Of a DNA stretch of 64,000 nt, positions 19,389-29,321 are shown piece after piece; the first letter of the stretch is position 1; the number at the start of each line of letters is the position of its first letter. A program made the position numbers and the translations under genes. Below the pieces are notes generated by a model that saw nothing but the letters and a program-made list of their open reading frames with translations, was not told the DNA's origin and made no database searches. Location of the stretch: positions 236,316 through 300,315 of the forward strand of contig NZ_PXNQ02000004.1 in NCBI RefSeq assembly GCF_003007735.2. The letters are read 5' to 3'. This stretch comes from Paracoccus methylarcula (GTDB lineage Bacteria; Pseudomonadota; Alphaproteobacteria; Rhodobacterales; Rhodobacteraceae).

Positions 19389-22300
19389 TCAATGGAAATT
19401 CCGTCCCTTCGGCAAGACCCGCATATTGCGGGGATGCCGCCAGAGATTTTGCGCAGGCATCGGCTGTGACCCCGTTCCGGGATCGGCCATGGCCTCCATG
19501 AGTTCGGGGGTCAGGTCGATAAGCCTGTGGGCGATCACGTGGATGACCTCCTGCTCTTTTTGCAGAACTCCTTCCACCCCGGTCATCCGGGCGCCGAAAA
19601 CGATGCGTCGGAATTTCTTGAAAACATTTTCCCATATGACGACATTGGCGATGCCGGTTTCATCCTCCAGCGTCATGAAGATGGTTCCTTTCGCCGTGCC
19701 CGGCCGCTGCCGGACAAGGACAAGGCCCGCGATGCGCACCGGCTGCCCGTTCGGGATGTCGGCCAATGCCCCGGTTGGATGGACGCGCTGCCTGACCAGA
19801 CGCTGACGCAGGAAGGATACCGGATGCGCCTTGAGCGACAGCTTGAGCGTGCTGTAATCCTCGATCACATGCTCGCCCGGGGAAAGCCGGGGCAGGGCGA
19901 CGCTCTGCTCGGCCTGGAATGAGACACCGCCGGGCGCTTGCGCGGCAGCAAAGAGCGGCAGGTCCTCGGCTGCCGCCCGCACGCCCTGATGTCCGCTCAG
20001 CCCCCGCACCTCCCAAAGCGCGGCACGCCGGTCAAGCCCGACAGAGCGGAAGGCATCGGCTTCGGCCAGACGGCGCAGCGAGAACATGTCGATCCCGGCC
20101 CGGAAATAGAGATCGCGCAGGCTCGTGAATCCCGTGCCGCGCGCCTGCGCGATTGCCTTGGCGGTATCCGCGCGCATTCCCTCGATCTGCCGCAGGCCAA
20201 GGCGAAGGGCGAAACGGATATTGCCCGGCTTTTCCGCCGGCTCCAGGCTGTGATCCCATTCACCGTGATTGATATCGGCGGGCCTCACCTCGCCACCATG
20301 GTCACGGAAATCGCGGATGATGGAGGATGCGGAGTAAAAGCCCATGGGCTGCGAATTCAGCAGGGCGCAGGCAAAGACATCCGGATAACGGCATTTGAGC
20401 CAGGAAGAGGCATAGGCCAGCAGGGCGAAGCTGGCCGAATGGCTTTCGGGAAAGCCGTAATCGCTGAAACCCTTGATCTGCTCGAAGCAGCGCTCGGCGA
20501 AGTCGAGTTCATATCCGTTCGCGATCATGCCGTTTATGAAATCCTCGCGAAACCGGTCGATGGTGCCCGTATGCCGGAAAGAGGCCATGGCGCGGCGCAG
20601 CCTGTCCGCCTTGGCAGGAGGAAAACCGGCAGCGACGATGGCCATCTTCATCGCCTGTTCCTGGAACAGCGGCACACCGCAGGTCTTGCTGAGAACCGCC
20701 TTCAACTCGGGCTTGGGATATTCGATTGCCTCCAGTTTGTTACGCCTGCGAAGATAGGGATGCACCATATTGCCCTGGATAGGGCCGGGCCGGACGATGG
20801 CGATTTCTATGACCAGGTCGTAGAAATTCTTGGGGCGCAGGCGGGGCAGCATCGACATTTGCGCCCGGCTCTCGATCTGGAACACACCGATCGTGTCGGC
20901 CCGCTGGATCATTTCATAGGTCGGGTCGTCATCACGCGGCACGGTGGCAAGCGTCCGGTCCTCGCCGTAATGGTCCCGCAGCAGGTCAAAGGCCTTGCGC
21001 AGGCAGGTCAGCATGCCAAGGGACAGGACATCGACCTTCAGGATATCGAGGGCGTCGAGATCGTTCTTGTCCCATTCGACCATGGTGCGGTCCTTCATGG
21101 CCGCATTGGCAATCGGCACGATCTCGTCCAGCGGCGAATCCGTCAACACGAAGCCGCCGACATGCTGCGACAGGTGCCGTGGAAAGCCGATGAGCTGCCG
21201 GGCCAGTATCAGCGTCTGGCGCAGCCGGGGATCGGTTGGATCCAGCCCGGCCTCGCGTATCCGCCCTGTCTCCGGGGTGTCAGAGGACCGTCCCCAGACA
21301 TGGCCGGTCATGGCCGCGACGACATCCGGCGACAGGCCCATGGCCTTGCCTGTTTCTCGCATTGCGCTGCGGCTGCGATAGGTGATGACCGTCGCGGCCA
21401 ACCCGGCGCGGCGGCGGGTATATTTGCCATAGATATACTGCATGACCTCTTCACGCCGCTCATGCTCGAAATCGACATCGATATCCGGGGGCTCGCCACG
21501 TTCGGCAGAGATGAACCGTTCGAACAGCAGGTCGATCTCGTCCGGATCCACCGAGGTGATGCCAAGGCAGTAGCAGACGATGGAATTGGCCGCCGATCCA
21601 CGCCCCTGGCAGAGAATGGGCGGCTCTTGCGTGCGGGCGAAATGCACGATGTCATGCACGGTCAGGAAATAGGCGGCATAGTTCAGTTCCCCGATCAGTC
21701 GCAATTCATTGGCGATCTGGTCGCGCCGTTCGTCGCTGGGTCCCTTGGGAAAGCGTTTCCGCGCGCCAAGCCAGGTCAGGCGTTCCAGTTCCTCTTGCGG
21801 GGTGGCGCTTTGCCCCGCGGATTCCGCCGGATAGTCCTGTGCCAGCTCATCCAGCGAAAACCGGCAGGCCTCGGCCAGCTCCACCGAGCGCGCGACGGCG
21901 GCCTCGTGACCGTCCAGCAGCCGTGCCATTTCCATCGGTTCCTTCAGGTGCCGCTCGGCATTGCGTTCCAGCCGAAAGCCCGCCTCGTCAATGGTGCAAT
22001 GCTCGCGGATACAGGTCAGCAGATCCTGCAATGGACGGCGGGCGGGGGCGTGGTAAAGCACGTCATTGCTCGCGATAAGGGGGGTGCCGCTGGTATCCGC
22101 CAATGCCGCCAGCCGCTGTTGCCGGGCGCGGTCATTTGCACGGCGATACGGGGTCAGCGCAAGATGGACGGCACCGGGGAAAAGCGCGGCCAGCCGGATC
22201 AGATGAGCCTCGAAATCTGCGCCGAAATCATAGGGCGGCATGGCGATGAAGCGGTGACCTGTTTCAAGCGCGGGAAGATCATCGAGGAAAAGATGGCATT

Positions 22301-22619
22301 CCCCCTTGGGCGCGCGGCGATTGCCTGTGGTCAGAAGTTTGGTCAATCGGCCATAGGCGGCACGGTCGGTCGGAAAGCACAGCGTCTCGAACCCTTCCAT
22401 CAGCACCAGCCGCACCCCGACGACAAGGCGGATACCCCGCGCCTTCGCCTCTACATGGGCTCTCACGGCCCCGGCCAGCGAGTTGCGATCGGCGATGCCG
22501 ATGGCGGCATGGCCTAGCCGCGCAGCCGTCGCCACCAGCTCTTCCGGATGCGAACCGCCACGCAGGAAGCTGAAATTGCTGGTGACGGCAAGTTCGGCAA
22601 AGGGAGGAGGCGAGGTCAT
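19389..22619 (-). CDS. dnaE2: error-prone DNA polymerase DnaE2 (ImuC)
   Basis: This 1076-residue C-family polymerase does translesion synthesis with ImuA and ImuB. The PHP domain starts at FAELAVTSNFSFLRGGSHPE. The polymerase active site carries the acidic triad in PDIDVDFEHERREEV near residue 380. The HhH and OB-fold (VRIAGLVLVRQRPGTAKGTI) are at the C-terminus. The length fits DnaE2 and not the replicative DnaE. The start overlaps the imuB stop by ATGA. Confidence 0.95.
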   Translation of the reverse strand: MTSPPPFAELAVTSNFSFLRGGSHPEELVATAARLGHAAIGIADRNSLAGAVRAHVEAKARGIRLVVGVRLVLMEGFETLCFPTDRAAYGRLTKLLTTGNRRAPKGECHLFLDDLPALETGHRFIAMPPYDFGADFEAHLIRLAALFPGAVHLALTPYRRANDRARQQRLAALADTSGTPLIASNDVLYHAPARRPLQDLLTCIREHCTIDEAGFRLERNAERHLKEPMEMARLLDGHEAAVARSVELAEACRFSLDELAQDYPAESAGQSATPQEELERLTWLGARKRFPKGPSDERRDQIANELRLIGELNYAAYFLTVHDIVHFARTQEPPILCQGRGSAANSIVCYCLGITSVDPDEIDLLFERFISAERGEPPDIDVDFEHERREEVMQYIYGKYTRRRAGLAATVITYRSRSAMRETGKAMGLSPDVVAAMTGHVWGRSSDTPETGRIREAGLDPTDPRLRQTLILARQLIGFPRHLSQHVGGFVLTDSPLDEIVPIANAAMKDRTMVEWDKNDLDALDILKVDVLSLGMLTCLRKAFDLLRDHYGEDRTLATVPRDDDPTYEMIQRADTIGVFQIESRAQMSMLPRLRPKNFYDLVIEIAIVRPGPIQGNMVHPYLRRRNKLEAIEYPKPELKAVLSKTCGVPLFQEQAMKMAIVAAGFPPAKADRLRRAMASFRHTGTIDRFREDFINGMIANGYELDFAERCFEQIKGFSDYGFPESHSASFALLAYASSWLKCRYPDVFACALLNSQPMGFYSASSIIRDFRDHGGEVRPADINHGEWDHSLEPAEKPGNIRFALRLGLRQIEGMRADTAKAIAQARGTGFTSLRDLYFRAGIDMFSLRRLAEADAFRSVGLDRRAALWEVRGLSGHQGVRAAAEDLPLFAAAQAPGGVSFQAEQSVALPRLSPGEHVIEDYSTLKLSLKAHPVSFLRQRLVRQRVHPTGALADIPNGQPVRIAGLVLVRQRPGTAKGTIFMTLEDETGIANVVIWENVFKKFRRIVFGARMTGVEGVLQKEQEVIHVIAHRLIDLTPELMEAMADPGTGSQPMPAQNLWRHPRNMRVLPKGRNFH

Positions 22620-24190
22620 GCGAAGATCCCATGAATGAACCAGCGCGGCGCATTCCCGGCACGCTCATACAGCCCGTCGCGAAAAAGCCAGAAACGGTGG
22701 CCTGCCTCGTCCTCGACCCGGTAATAGTCGCGGGTGGTGCGGCTGGCATCTTCATGGGTTCGCCACCATTCGGGGGCGATGCGTTCCGGCCCCTCGGCGC
22801 GGGTGACGCGATGCGGTTCGCGTCGCCATTCGAAACGCGCCGGGGGGCTGTCCGGCGCTTCTGCGATGGCGATAATGGGTTCGGGCGGGGCGAGCAGCAG
22901 AAGCGGACGCGCGAAATCCGCGCCATCCTGGACGGTCCGGGCATGCGCGGGCCAGTCGGGGGTGCCGGTTTTCTCCAGGACCGAAACGAAGCGAAAGGCG
23001 CGCTCGGGGATATGGCTGGGGCAGGGCAGGGCGCGGGTGACGCGATCCGGACCGAAGCGGTTGACGAGCCGGTCGAGTAGCGGGGAGATGTCATTCCGGC
23101 CAGAGTCATGCACGGGGCCATCCATATCCTCTTGCTGCGCGGGCTTGTCCTCGATCTGAATGGCGCTCAGCCGCGCCGCCTCGAAACCGAAGCCCGCCCG
23201 CTGCTCGATCCGATCAAGCCGTTCGCAAAGCAGGCGGCAGAGATGGTGGGGATCGCGCGTGGCGGTGCTGGTGGCAAGCGGCACAGTTTCGAACCAGCCA
23301 TCGATGCGGAAAAGCCGCAATTCCACCCGCCGCGCGCCCTTGCCGGCCTTTTCCAGCATATCTGCGAGGTCGCGGGTCAGTCTTTCGACAGCGATCTCGA
23401 CACCCTTCCGGGTTATGATGGGTTCGACAAAGCGGCATTCCGCGACATGCGAGACCGGGGGGCTGAGTGGAGTGAAGCTTTCCTCTTCATACCCCATCGC
23501 CGTGTCCAGACGGCGCATAAGCTGTGATCCGAAACGGGCGGCAAGAGGGGCGCGGGGCTTGTCCACAAGATCGCCGACCCTCTTCAGGCCGAGTTTCTCG
23601 AGCGCCCGGCGGATTTCCGGCGAAAGGCGCAGCGCGGCAATGGGCAGCGGCGCGAGATCGTCGCGCAGTTTGCGGGGGTGAGAGATATGGCAAGGATCCG
23701 GCGCATGGCGGGCCAGCCCCCATGCCGTGCCGATAGTGGGGGCGATGGCAAGCCGGGCGGACAGGCCGAAACCGCTCAGCCGCTTCGAGATATTCTCCAT
23801 CATCCCGGCCTCACCGCCGAAAAGATGTGCGCAGCCGGTGATATCAAGGCTGATGCCGTCAGGGGGATCGGCGCGGGTGAAGGGGCTATAGCATTGGCAC
23901 CACAGGGCGAGCCTGATCAGTGCCCGCTCATCGCCCGCCGGATCCGCATGCGCGACCTGAAGCGCCGGATGGATGGCGCGGGCATCGGCAAGCGTCATGC
24001 CGGGCCGGAATCCCATGCCTCGGGCGGCTGTGTTCAGGGCGGTGATATGCTGGCCGGTCTCTGATGTCGTGATCAGCACCAGGGGTTTGTCTTCACGAAG
24101 CCTTTGCCCATCCGCTGCCGTAAGTGCCATGCGCCCATGCCGGCGCTCGATCGGCCAGTGGGGCAGGAAAACGGAAAGAAAGCGTTTCAT
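22616..24190 (-). CDS. imuB: ImuB, catalytically dead Y-family polymerase homologue
   Basis: This 524-residue protein has a Y-family polymerase fold. The N-terminal metal-binding acidic residues expected in DinB are absent (FLSVFLPHWPIERRHG instead of a D-M-D motif), as in known ImuB. DISLDITGCAHLFGG and the HhH region (LEKLGLKRVGDLVDKPRAPL) are family landmarks. It links the beta clamp, ImuA and DnaE2 during damage bypass. It overlaps dnaE2 by four bases. Confidence 0.92.
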   Translation of the reverse strand: MKRFLSVFLPHWPIERRHGRMALTAADGQRLREDKPLVLITTSETGQHITALNTAARGMGFRPGMTLADARAIHPALQVAHADPAGDERALIRLALWCQCYSPFTRADPPDGISLDITGCAHLFGGEAGMMENISKRLSGFGLSARLAIAPTIGTAWGLARHAPDPCHISHPRKLRDDLAPLPIAALRLSPEIRRALEKLGLKRVGDLVDKPRAPLAARFGSQLMRRLDTAMGYEEESFTPLSPPVSHVAECRFVEPIITRKGVEIAVERLTRDLADMLEKAGKGARRVELRLFRIDGWFETVPLATSTATRDPHHLCRLLCERLDRIEQRAGFGFEAARLSAIQIEDKPAQQEDMDGPVHDSGRNDISPLLDRLVNRFGPDRVTRALPCPSHIPERAFRFVSVLEKTGTPDWPAHARTVQDGADFARPLLLLAPPEPIIAIAEAPDSPPARFEWRREPHRVTRAEGPERIAPEWWRTHEDASRTTRDYYRVEDEAGHRFWLFRDGLYERAGNAPRWFIHGIFA

Positions 24191-24878
24191 GATCCCATTC
24201 GACCTCCCATTGTCCGGGGGTTCCTTTCCTGCATTTGGTCAGTTCAATCCGCCATCGCGGCGCGCCGACCGGCCCGGCATGTTGCGCCGGGGCATTCGGC
24301 ATGGCGCCGACCGACCAGCGCGTTTCGGCGGCCGTGGACATGGCCGGATGCGTCTTGCCGCGCAGGATCAGGGCAGTTACGCCCTGACGGGCCGCACGCA
24401 TGGCAAGGCGGCGGCTGGCGGTGAAATCATAGCTTCGGTCACGCTCCGGCAGCACGCCGATCACCGCGCTGAGCGCCGGATGGCCCAGCCCCTCTTCCAG
24501 CGTCCAGAGGATGTCGGTTCCCTTGCATGCCTCGACCTGGATCAGATGGGCAGGGTCAAGGCCAAGCGCGGTCAGGCCAAGTGGGTAAGCTGCCCCCCCA
24601 CGCCTCCCGCGATCCGCGGGCAGGGCCCAGAGGACGAAGCCCGGCCGCAGGCACGCAATCCGTGTCAGAAGGCAGGCGCCGAAGCCGATGCCGGCTGCGA
24701 GATCGCCGGACGCCGTCGGCACGATCTCATGCAATGCGCCAGTGGAAAGACCATTATCGGCAAATGCGGCGTCCAGCCTGTCGGGGCCCAGGGACAGCAC
24801 CGGGCGCCGTATTGGCGACAGGCACTCCCGAGAGGCGATGCGCTGACGCAGGGCGTCTATGTTTTGGGGGCTGCTCAT
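24093..24878 (-). CDS. imuA: ImuA, RecA-like mutagenesis protein
   Basis: This 261-residue RecA/SulA-like protein of the ImuABC mutasome has GALHEIVPTASGDLAAGIGF in the position of the degenerate Walker region, then ILWTLEEGLGHPALSAVIG. Its 3' end overlaps imuB by about 98 bases. The start is only 21 bases after the glycosylase gene stop, so both probably share the SOS promoter at 25723. A weaker half-conserved box (GTCA-N7-GTTC) lies in the gap on the minus strand. Confidence 0.9.
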   Translation of the reverse strand: MSSPQNIDALRQRIASRECLSPIRRPVLSLGPDRLDAAFADNGLSTGALHEIVPTASGDLAAGIGFGACLLTRIACLRPGFVLWALPADRGRRGGAAYPLGLTALGLDPAHLIQVEACKGTDILWTLEEGLGHPALSAVIGVLPERDRSYDFTASRRLAMRAARQGVTALILRGKTHPAMSTAAETRWSVGAMPNAPAQHAGPVGAPRWRIELTKCRKGTPGQWEVEWDHETLSFRFPAPLADRAPAWAHGTYGSGWAKAS

Positions 24879-24899
24879 GGTCAGAACCTGGCCTTGACG

Positions 24900-25709
24900 C
24901 TATGACAAACCGCAGGAGGCGATGTCTTGCCCGGGGCGGGAAGCTATGGGGGGATCGTTGTCTTTCCGGCATGCCCGTGCCCTGAGCCAATCTTCGAGGC
25001 ATTTTCCCCTCATCATCCACGGGACAGATTGAGCAGAGGATGCGCAGACAGGAGAAAATGGGCAGGAACAAGGGGATGCTTGCACGCAGAAGGTCTTTCC
25101 CAACCGCTTCATCAGCGCGTAATGCCGTGTCATGTCCGCAGCGTCCCATTCGTCCGGCAGCAGATGATCGAGCCGCCGCACGGTTTGCCCCAGATCCGCC
25201 TTTCCAGGGACCAGCCCCAGGCAGCGCGCGGCACGGCAATGGGCCCTGTCTACGACAAGCGCGCGCCTTTGCAGCGTGCTGAGATTGAGCGTGGCCGCAC
25301 TGGTCTTGGGTCCGACACCATAGAGTTTTTCCAGCCAGTCAATCGCGGCCCCGACAGGCCAATCGGCCAGGAAATCAAGTGTCAGCCTGCCGCGCCGGGC
25401 GATGATTTCCCGGATTGCGCGGGGAAGGGTGTCCGCCTTGTCCTCCGGATGGGTGACGCCATGAAGCACGGGCTCGATCTCATCCGGAGACATTCGGGCC
25501 AGCATCTCCCACCGGCCGCAATGCTGCGCCAATCGCAAGAATGCAGGTCCGGAGGCCTCGTCGCGCGTCAGAGCGCTGATGATCGCCAGCACCATCTGGC
25601 TGACCGGATCAAGCCGCAGATGTTCCGGCGGTGTTCCGAATGCCTCGATCAGGCATTGATGAACCGCTGCAAGCCGGTTGAATGACGTAAGGGACAGGCT
25701 GTATTGCAT
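24900..25709 (-). CDS. HhH-GPD family base-excision DNA glycosylase / endonuclease III homologue
   Basis: This 269-residue protein is related to endonuclease III. The helix-hairpin-helix is LEKLYGVGPKTSAATLNLS with the catalytic-type lysine at 135, the essential aspartate is in VVDRAHCRA (154), and a C-terminal cysteine cluster (208, 214, 216, 222) has spacing C-x5-C-x-C-x5-C, unlike the usual x6/x2/x5. An iron-sulfur cluster is plausible but the spacing is odd. The start at 25709 is chosen because a perfect SOS box lies just upstream and would be inside the gene with longer starts. The gene heads the imuA-imuB-dnaE2 operon. Confidence 0.8.
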   Translation of the reverse strand: MQYSLSLTSFNRLAAVHQCLIEAFGTPPEHLRLDPVSQMVLAIISALTRDEASGPAFLRLAQHCGRWEMLARMSPDEIEPVLHGVTHPEDKADTLPRAIREIIARRGRLTLDFLADWPVGAAIDWLEKLYGVGPKTSAATLNLSTLQRRALVVDRAHCRAARCLGLVPGKADLGQTVRRLDHLLPDEWDAADMTRHYALMKRLGKTFCVQASPCSCPFSPVCASSAQSVPWMMRGKCLEDWLRARACRKDNDPPIASRPGQDIASCGLS

Positions 25710-25722
25710 ATCGTCAGGATAT

Positions 25723-25737
25723 GAACAAAACAAGAAC
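25723..25737 (-). promoter_or_regulatory. LexA (SOS) box of alphaproteobacterial type
   Basis: On the minus strand the sequence is GTTC-TTGTTTT-GTTC, a perfect direct repeat GTTC-N7-GTTC as known for alphaproteobacterial LexA. It lies 14-28 bases before the start codon of the glycosylase gene, in position to control the whole glycosylase-imuA-imuB-dnaE2 operon. Confidence 0.85.
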
Positions 25738-25804
25738 ATTGCAATGATTCGAAGTCCGGCCCCTTGCCCGGAATTCCGGGCGATAGGTGCATTCACGGAA
25801 GGGG

Positions 25805-25827
25805 TAAGGGGGCGAAAGAGCCCCCTT
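25805..25827 (-). terminator. hairpin terminator after the AceE-like gene
   Basis: AAGGGGGC and GCCCCCTT pair across a six-base loop a few bases beyond the stop at 25834, read on the minus strand. The tail is only moderately T-rich. Confidence 0.55.
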
Positions 25828-25833
25828 GCCTGC

Positions 25834-28199
25834 TCAGCCCGTAACCGGCGCCAGCCTTGCGCCTTCGGTCATGGCCGAGACGGCGCCGACGATCCCGGCG
25901 GTGTCGATGCCGTAATGGCGGTAGAGATCGCCGATGGTGCCGGTCTGGCCAAACTGCTCGACGCCAAGCGCGATGGTTCGGTGCCCGGCAACCCCGCCCA
26001 GCCATGACAGCGTCGCCGGATGACCGTCGATCACCGTGACCAGATGGCAATGCCGGGGCAGGGGCGACAGCAGGGTTTCGGCATGGCAATTCGCGGCTGC
26101 TCCGCTGCGCCGGGCGCGTTGCGCGGCGGTCCAGCCTGCATGCAGCCGGTCGGCCGATGTCACCGCCAGCACCGCCACGTCGCGGCGGTTTTCGGCGATG
26201 AAGCCGGCGGCGGCGATGGCCTCGGGGGCCACCGCGCCTGATAGGCGATGACCACCTCGCAATTCGGTCCCGGCGGGCGCAGCCAGTAACCGCCATCGAT
26301 GGCGCCTTGCTGGAAATCTTCGGGCAGGGCGGCCTGTTCGATCGGCCGGGTGGTCAGCCGCAGATAGACCGCGCCGCCCCTGTCATCGGCCAGCGAGCTG
26401 CGCGGATCGGGCGCACCCCCGCCGTCACGCTGCATGTAATCGAAGGACCATTCCATGATCGCGGCCAGTTCCGCGGCGAAGGCGGGCTCGAAACTGGCCA
26501 GCCCGTCCTGCGCCATGCCGATCAGCGGGGTGGAGATCGACTGATGCGCGCCACCCTCGGGTGCCAGCGTCACGCCCGAGGGCGTCCCCGCGATCATGAA
26601 GCGGGCATCCTGGTAGCAGGCATAGTTCAGCGCATCGAGACCACGACAGACAAAGGGGTCATAGACCGTGCCGACCGGCAACAGCCGCTTGCCAAACAGC
26701 GGACCCGACAGCCCCGCCGCCGCCAGTTGCAGGAACAGGTTCATCTCGGCGATGCCCAGCTCGATATGCTGGCCCTCGGGGGCGAAATCCCATTTGGCGG
26801 TCGAAGGGATTTTCTGGCTGCGGAACAGGTCGGGGCGGGCATGCCGCGCCCAGAGCTTGCGGCGGTTCACCCATGGCCCCAGCCCGGTCGTGCCGGTCAC
26901 ATCGGGCGAGACGGTGACGATCCTTTCGGCCAGTTCGCTGTCGCCGCGCGCCAGATCGTCCAGCAGCTTGCCGAAGGCGGCCTGTGTCGAGCCCTCGGCC
27001 CCGCCGGGGGTAGGCATGGCAGGCAGCGCGATCCGTTCGGCGATATGACGGCGCGGCCCGGCGGCGAAGAACGGCACCTGCCGCAGGAAATCGCGCAAGC
27101 CGTCGGGATCGCGGACAGCGGCGAAGGGTTCCCATTCCTCGCCCTCTGGCACGCCCATATGCGCCTGCCAGTCCCGCATCTGCGCCTTGGTCATCAGCCC
27201 GCCGTGATTGTCCTTATGCCCGGCGATGGGCGTGCCCCAACCCTTGACCGTATAGGCCAGAAAGCAGACTGGCCGGTCATGCTCGATGGCGGCAAAATGT
27301 TCGGCCATCGTCTCGACGCAATTGCCGCCCAGGTTCTCCATCAGCGCGGCCAGTTCGGCATCGCTGCGCCGCTCGATCAGCGCAGAGACCTCGCCCTGAT
27401 CGCCCAGATCGTCCATCAGCCGCTTGCGCCATTCGGCTCCGCCGCTGAAGGTCAGCGCCGAATAAAGCTGGTTCGGGCAGGCATCGATCCATTCGCGCAG
27501 ATGCCCTCCCCCCGGCTCGGCAAAGGCGGCACGCTGCAACACGCCATACTTGATCCGCACGACATCCCAACCGAACGCCTCGAACAGCTTCTCGATCCGG
27601 TTCCACAACCCCTCGCGCACGACGCCATCCAGCGATTGCCGGTTATAGTCGATCACCCACCAGACATTGCGCAGATCGTGCTTCCAGCCCTCTTGCAGGC
27701 ATTCGTGGATATTGCCCTCGTCCATCTCGGCATCGCCCATCAGCGCGATCATCCGGCCTATCCGCATATCCGCGCCCCAGGGCTTGCCGGCGATATAATC
27801 CTGGATGATCGAGGCGAACGAGGTCACCGCGACGCCCAGCCCCACCGAACCGGTCGAGAAATCCACGTCATCGGCATCCTTGGTCCGGCTCGGATAGCTT
27901 TGCACCCCGCCATAGCCGCGAAAATCCAGCATCTTCTGGCGGTCAAGATTGCCCATCAGGTATTGCATCGCGTGGAACAGCGGCCCGGCATGTGGTTTCA
28001 CCGCCACCCGGTCCTCGGGCCGCAGCGCGGTGAAATACAGCGCCGTCATGATCGACACCATCGAGGCGCAAGAGGCCTGGTGCCCGCCGATCTTGATGCC
28101 GTCCTGCCTGGGGCGCAGGTGATTGGCATTATGGATCATCCAATGCGACAGCCACAGCAGGCGCTGCTCGACGGTTTTCAGGTGAGCGGATTGGGGCAT
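25834..28199 (-). pseudogene. AceE/transketolase-like ThDP 2-oxoacid dehydrogenase E1, frame broken by one missing base near 26238
   Basis: The product would be 788 residues. The ThDP motif GDAEMDEGNIHECLQEGW continues to VVWVIDYN-like sequence near residue 160, and HKDNHGGLM, AEMNLFLQLAA and a pyrimidine-binding half follow, as in homodimeric pyruvate dehydrogenase E1 and the P. putida 2-ketobutyrate dehydrogenase MdeB. After YQ at 26238-26240 the frame shifts. Restoring one G gives GAVAPEAIAAAGFIAENR and a normal C-terminus ending at 25834. No E2 or E3 genes are adjacent. The divergent Lrp-type gene suggests amino-acid-linked control, as for mdeR/mdeB. The substrate is an inference. Confidence 0.72.
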
Positions 28200-28317
28200 G
28201 GCGCGGTCTCCTTGCTGTCTCCAGCATATCATGCCGCAAAATGAGGTGGGGTGTCCTTGCGTTCTCGGCTCCGATATGCCGTGATGACGAGATATTTCAT
28301 GCCGTATGGGAGGTATC

Positions 28318-28788
28318 ATGGTGGAATCCGCCAAGATTGATGATTTCGATCTCCGAATCCTGCGCATTCTGCGGGGTCACGGGCGGATGCCCCTGCAGGA
28401 TCTCAGCGAGCGTATCGGTCTCAGCCCGACACCGGTGGCGCGGCGGGTCCGTAATCTCGAAGCGGCGGGAGTAATTACCGGCTATGCCGCGCTGATCGAC
28501 GAGGCGGCACTGGGTTACCCGGTCTCGGTCTTCGTCTCGGTCAAGCTGGACCGGCAGGTGGATCGGGCGCTGGCGCAGTTCGAGACGGCGATCCGGGCCT
28601 TTCCCGAGGTGGTGGATTGCTGGCTGATGACCGGCAATCGCGATTACCTGTTGCGGGTCGCCACGGATGGGCTTGCGGGCTTCGAGGATTTCCTGACCCG
28701 CCGCCTGACAAGGCTGGCCTGCGTTTCCAGCATCGAAAGTTCGATCCCGATCCGGCGCGTCAAGTCGGGGATTTGCAGGCAGCCGTGA
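28318..28788 (+). CDS. Lrp/AsnC family transcriptional regulator
   Basis: This 156-residue protein has an N-terminal winged HTH (LQDLSERIGLSPTPVARRVR) and a C-terminal RAM ligand-binding domain (VSVFVSVKLDRQVDRALAQF, then GNRDYLLRVATDG). GGGAGG just before ATG 28318 decides the start over the ATG at 28306. It is divergent from the AceE-like gene and probably regulates it in response to an amino acid, by analogy with MdeR. Confidence 0.9.
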   Translation: MVESAKIDDFDLRILRILRGHGRMPLQDLSERIGLSPTPVARRVRNLEAAGVITGYAALIDEAALGYPVSVFVSVKLDRQVDRALAQFETAIRAFPEVVDCWLMTGNRDYLLRVATDGLAGFEDFLTRRLTRLACVSSIESSIPIRRVKSGICRQP

Positions 28789-28957
28789 TGCCTGTCACCG
28801 GCTTGCCGGCCATCGCGTTCGTTCCTTGAACAGGCGCACGGACAATCAAGGCTGGCCGATTGCCGGGGGGCTTAATCCTTTCCGGTGTCCGAGGATAGAT
28901 GCGGCAACAATGGTGCCAGGGCTTGCATGTTTTCTATAATTTGATATTACATGAAAT

Positions 28958-29314
28958 ATGGAAAAGAATCATGCCATCGCATCCCTGTCGGCCCTGGCGC
29001 ATGACATGCGCATCGATATCTTCCGCCTGCTTGTCCGGGCCGGGCCGGATGGTCTGGCAGCGGGCGAGATCGCGGAGGCGCTGGACCTGCGTGCCAGCAC
29101 ATTGTCCAACAACCTGACGATCCTGACGCAGGCCGGCCTGATCCGTGGATTGCGGGAGGGGCGCTCGATCCGCTATTTCGCCGCGATGGACGGCATGCGC
29201 AGCCTGCTGGGCTTTCTGCTGGAGGATTGCTGCGGCGGGCGGCCCGAACTCTGCCAGCCTGTGCTGGAACTGATCGCCTGCGATTCCCTGCCTTGCTGCA
29301 CCGCGGAAACCTGA
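28958..29314 (+). CDS. arsR: ArsR family arsenite-responsive repressor
   Basis: This 118-residue winged-helix repressor has recognition region [20 protein letters not shown]. Metal-binding cysteines sit at the C-terminus (C91, C92 and C99 in [10 protein letters not shown], plus C108, C113 and C114), like the Acidithiobacillus-type ArsR and unlike the N-terminal-type E. coli site. An inverted repeat ATATT-ACATGA-AATAT at 28944-28959 overlaps the start codon and is a candidate operator. It heads arsR-acr3-arsH, with eight bases to the next gene. Confidence 0.9.
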   Translation: MEKNHAIASLSALAHDMRIDIFRLLVRAGPDGLAAGEIAEALDLRASTLSNNLTILTQAGLIRGLREGRSIRYFAAMDGMRSLLGFLLEDCCGGRPELCQPVLELIACDSLPCCTAET

Positions 29315-29321
29315 GGCAAGG

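Noticed and set aside
24879..24899. Second LexA box directly before imuA
   Set aside because: Only GTCA-N7-GTTC is present, two mismatches from the repeat. The perfect box at 25723 is the better candidate.
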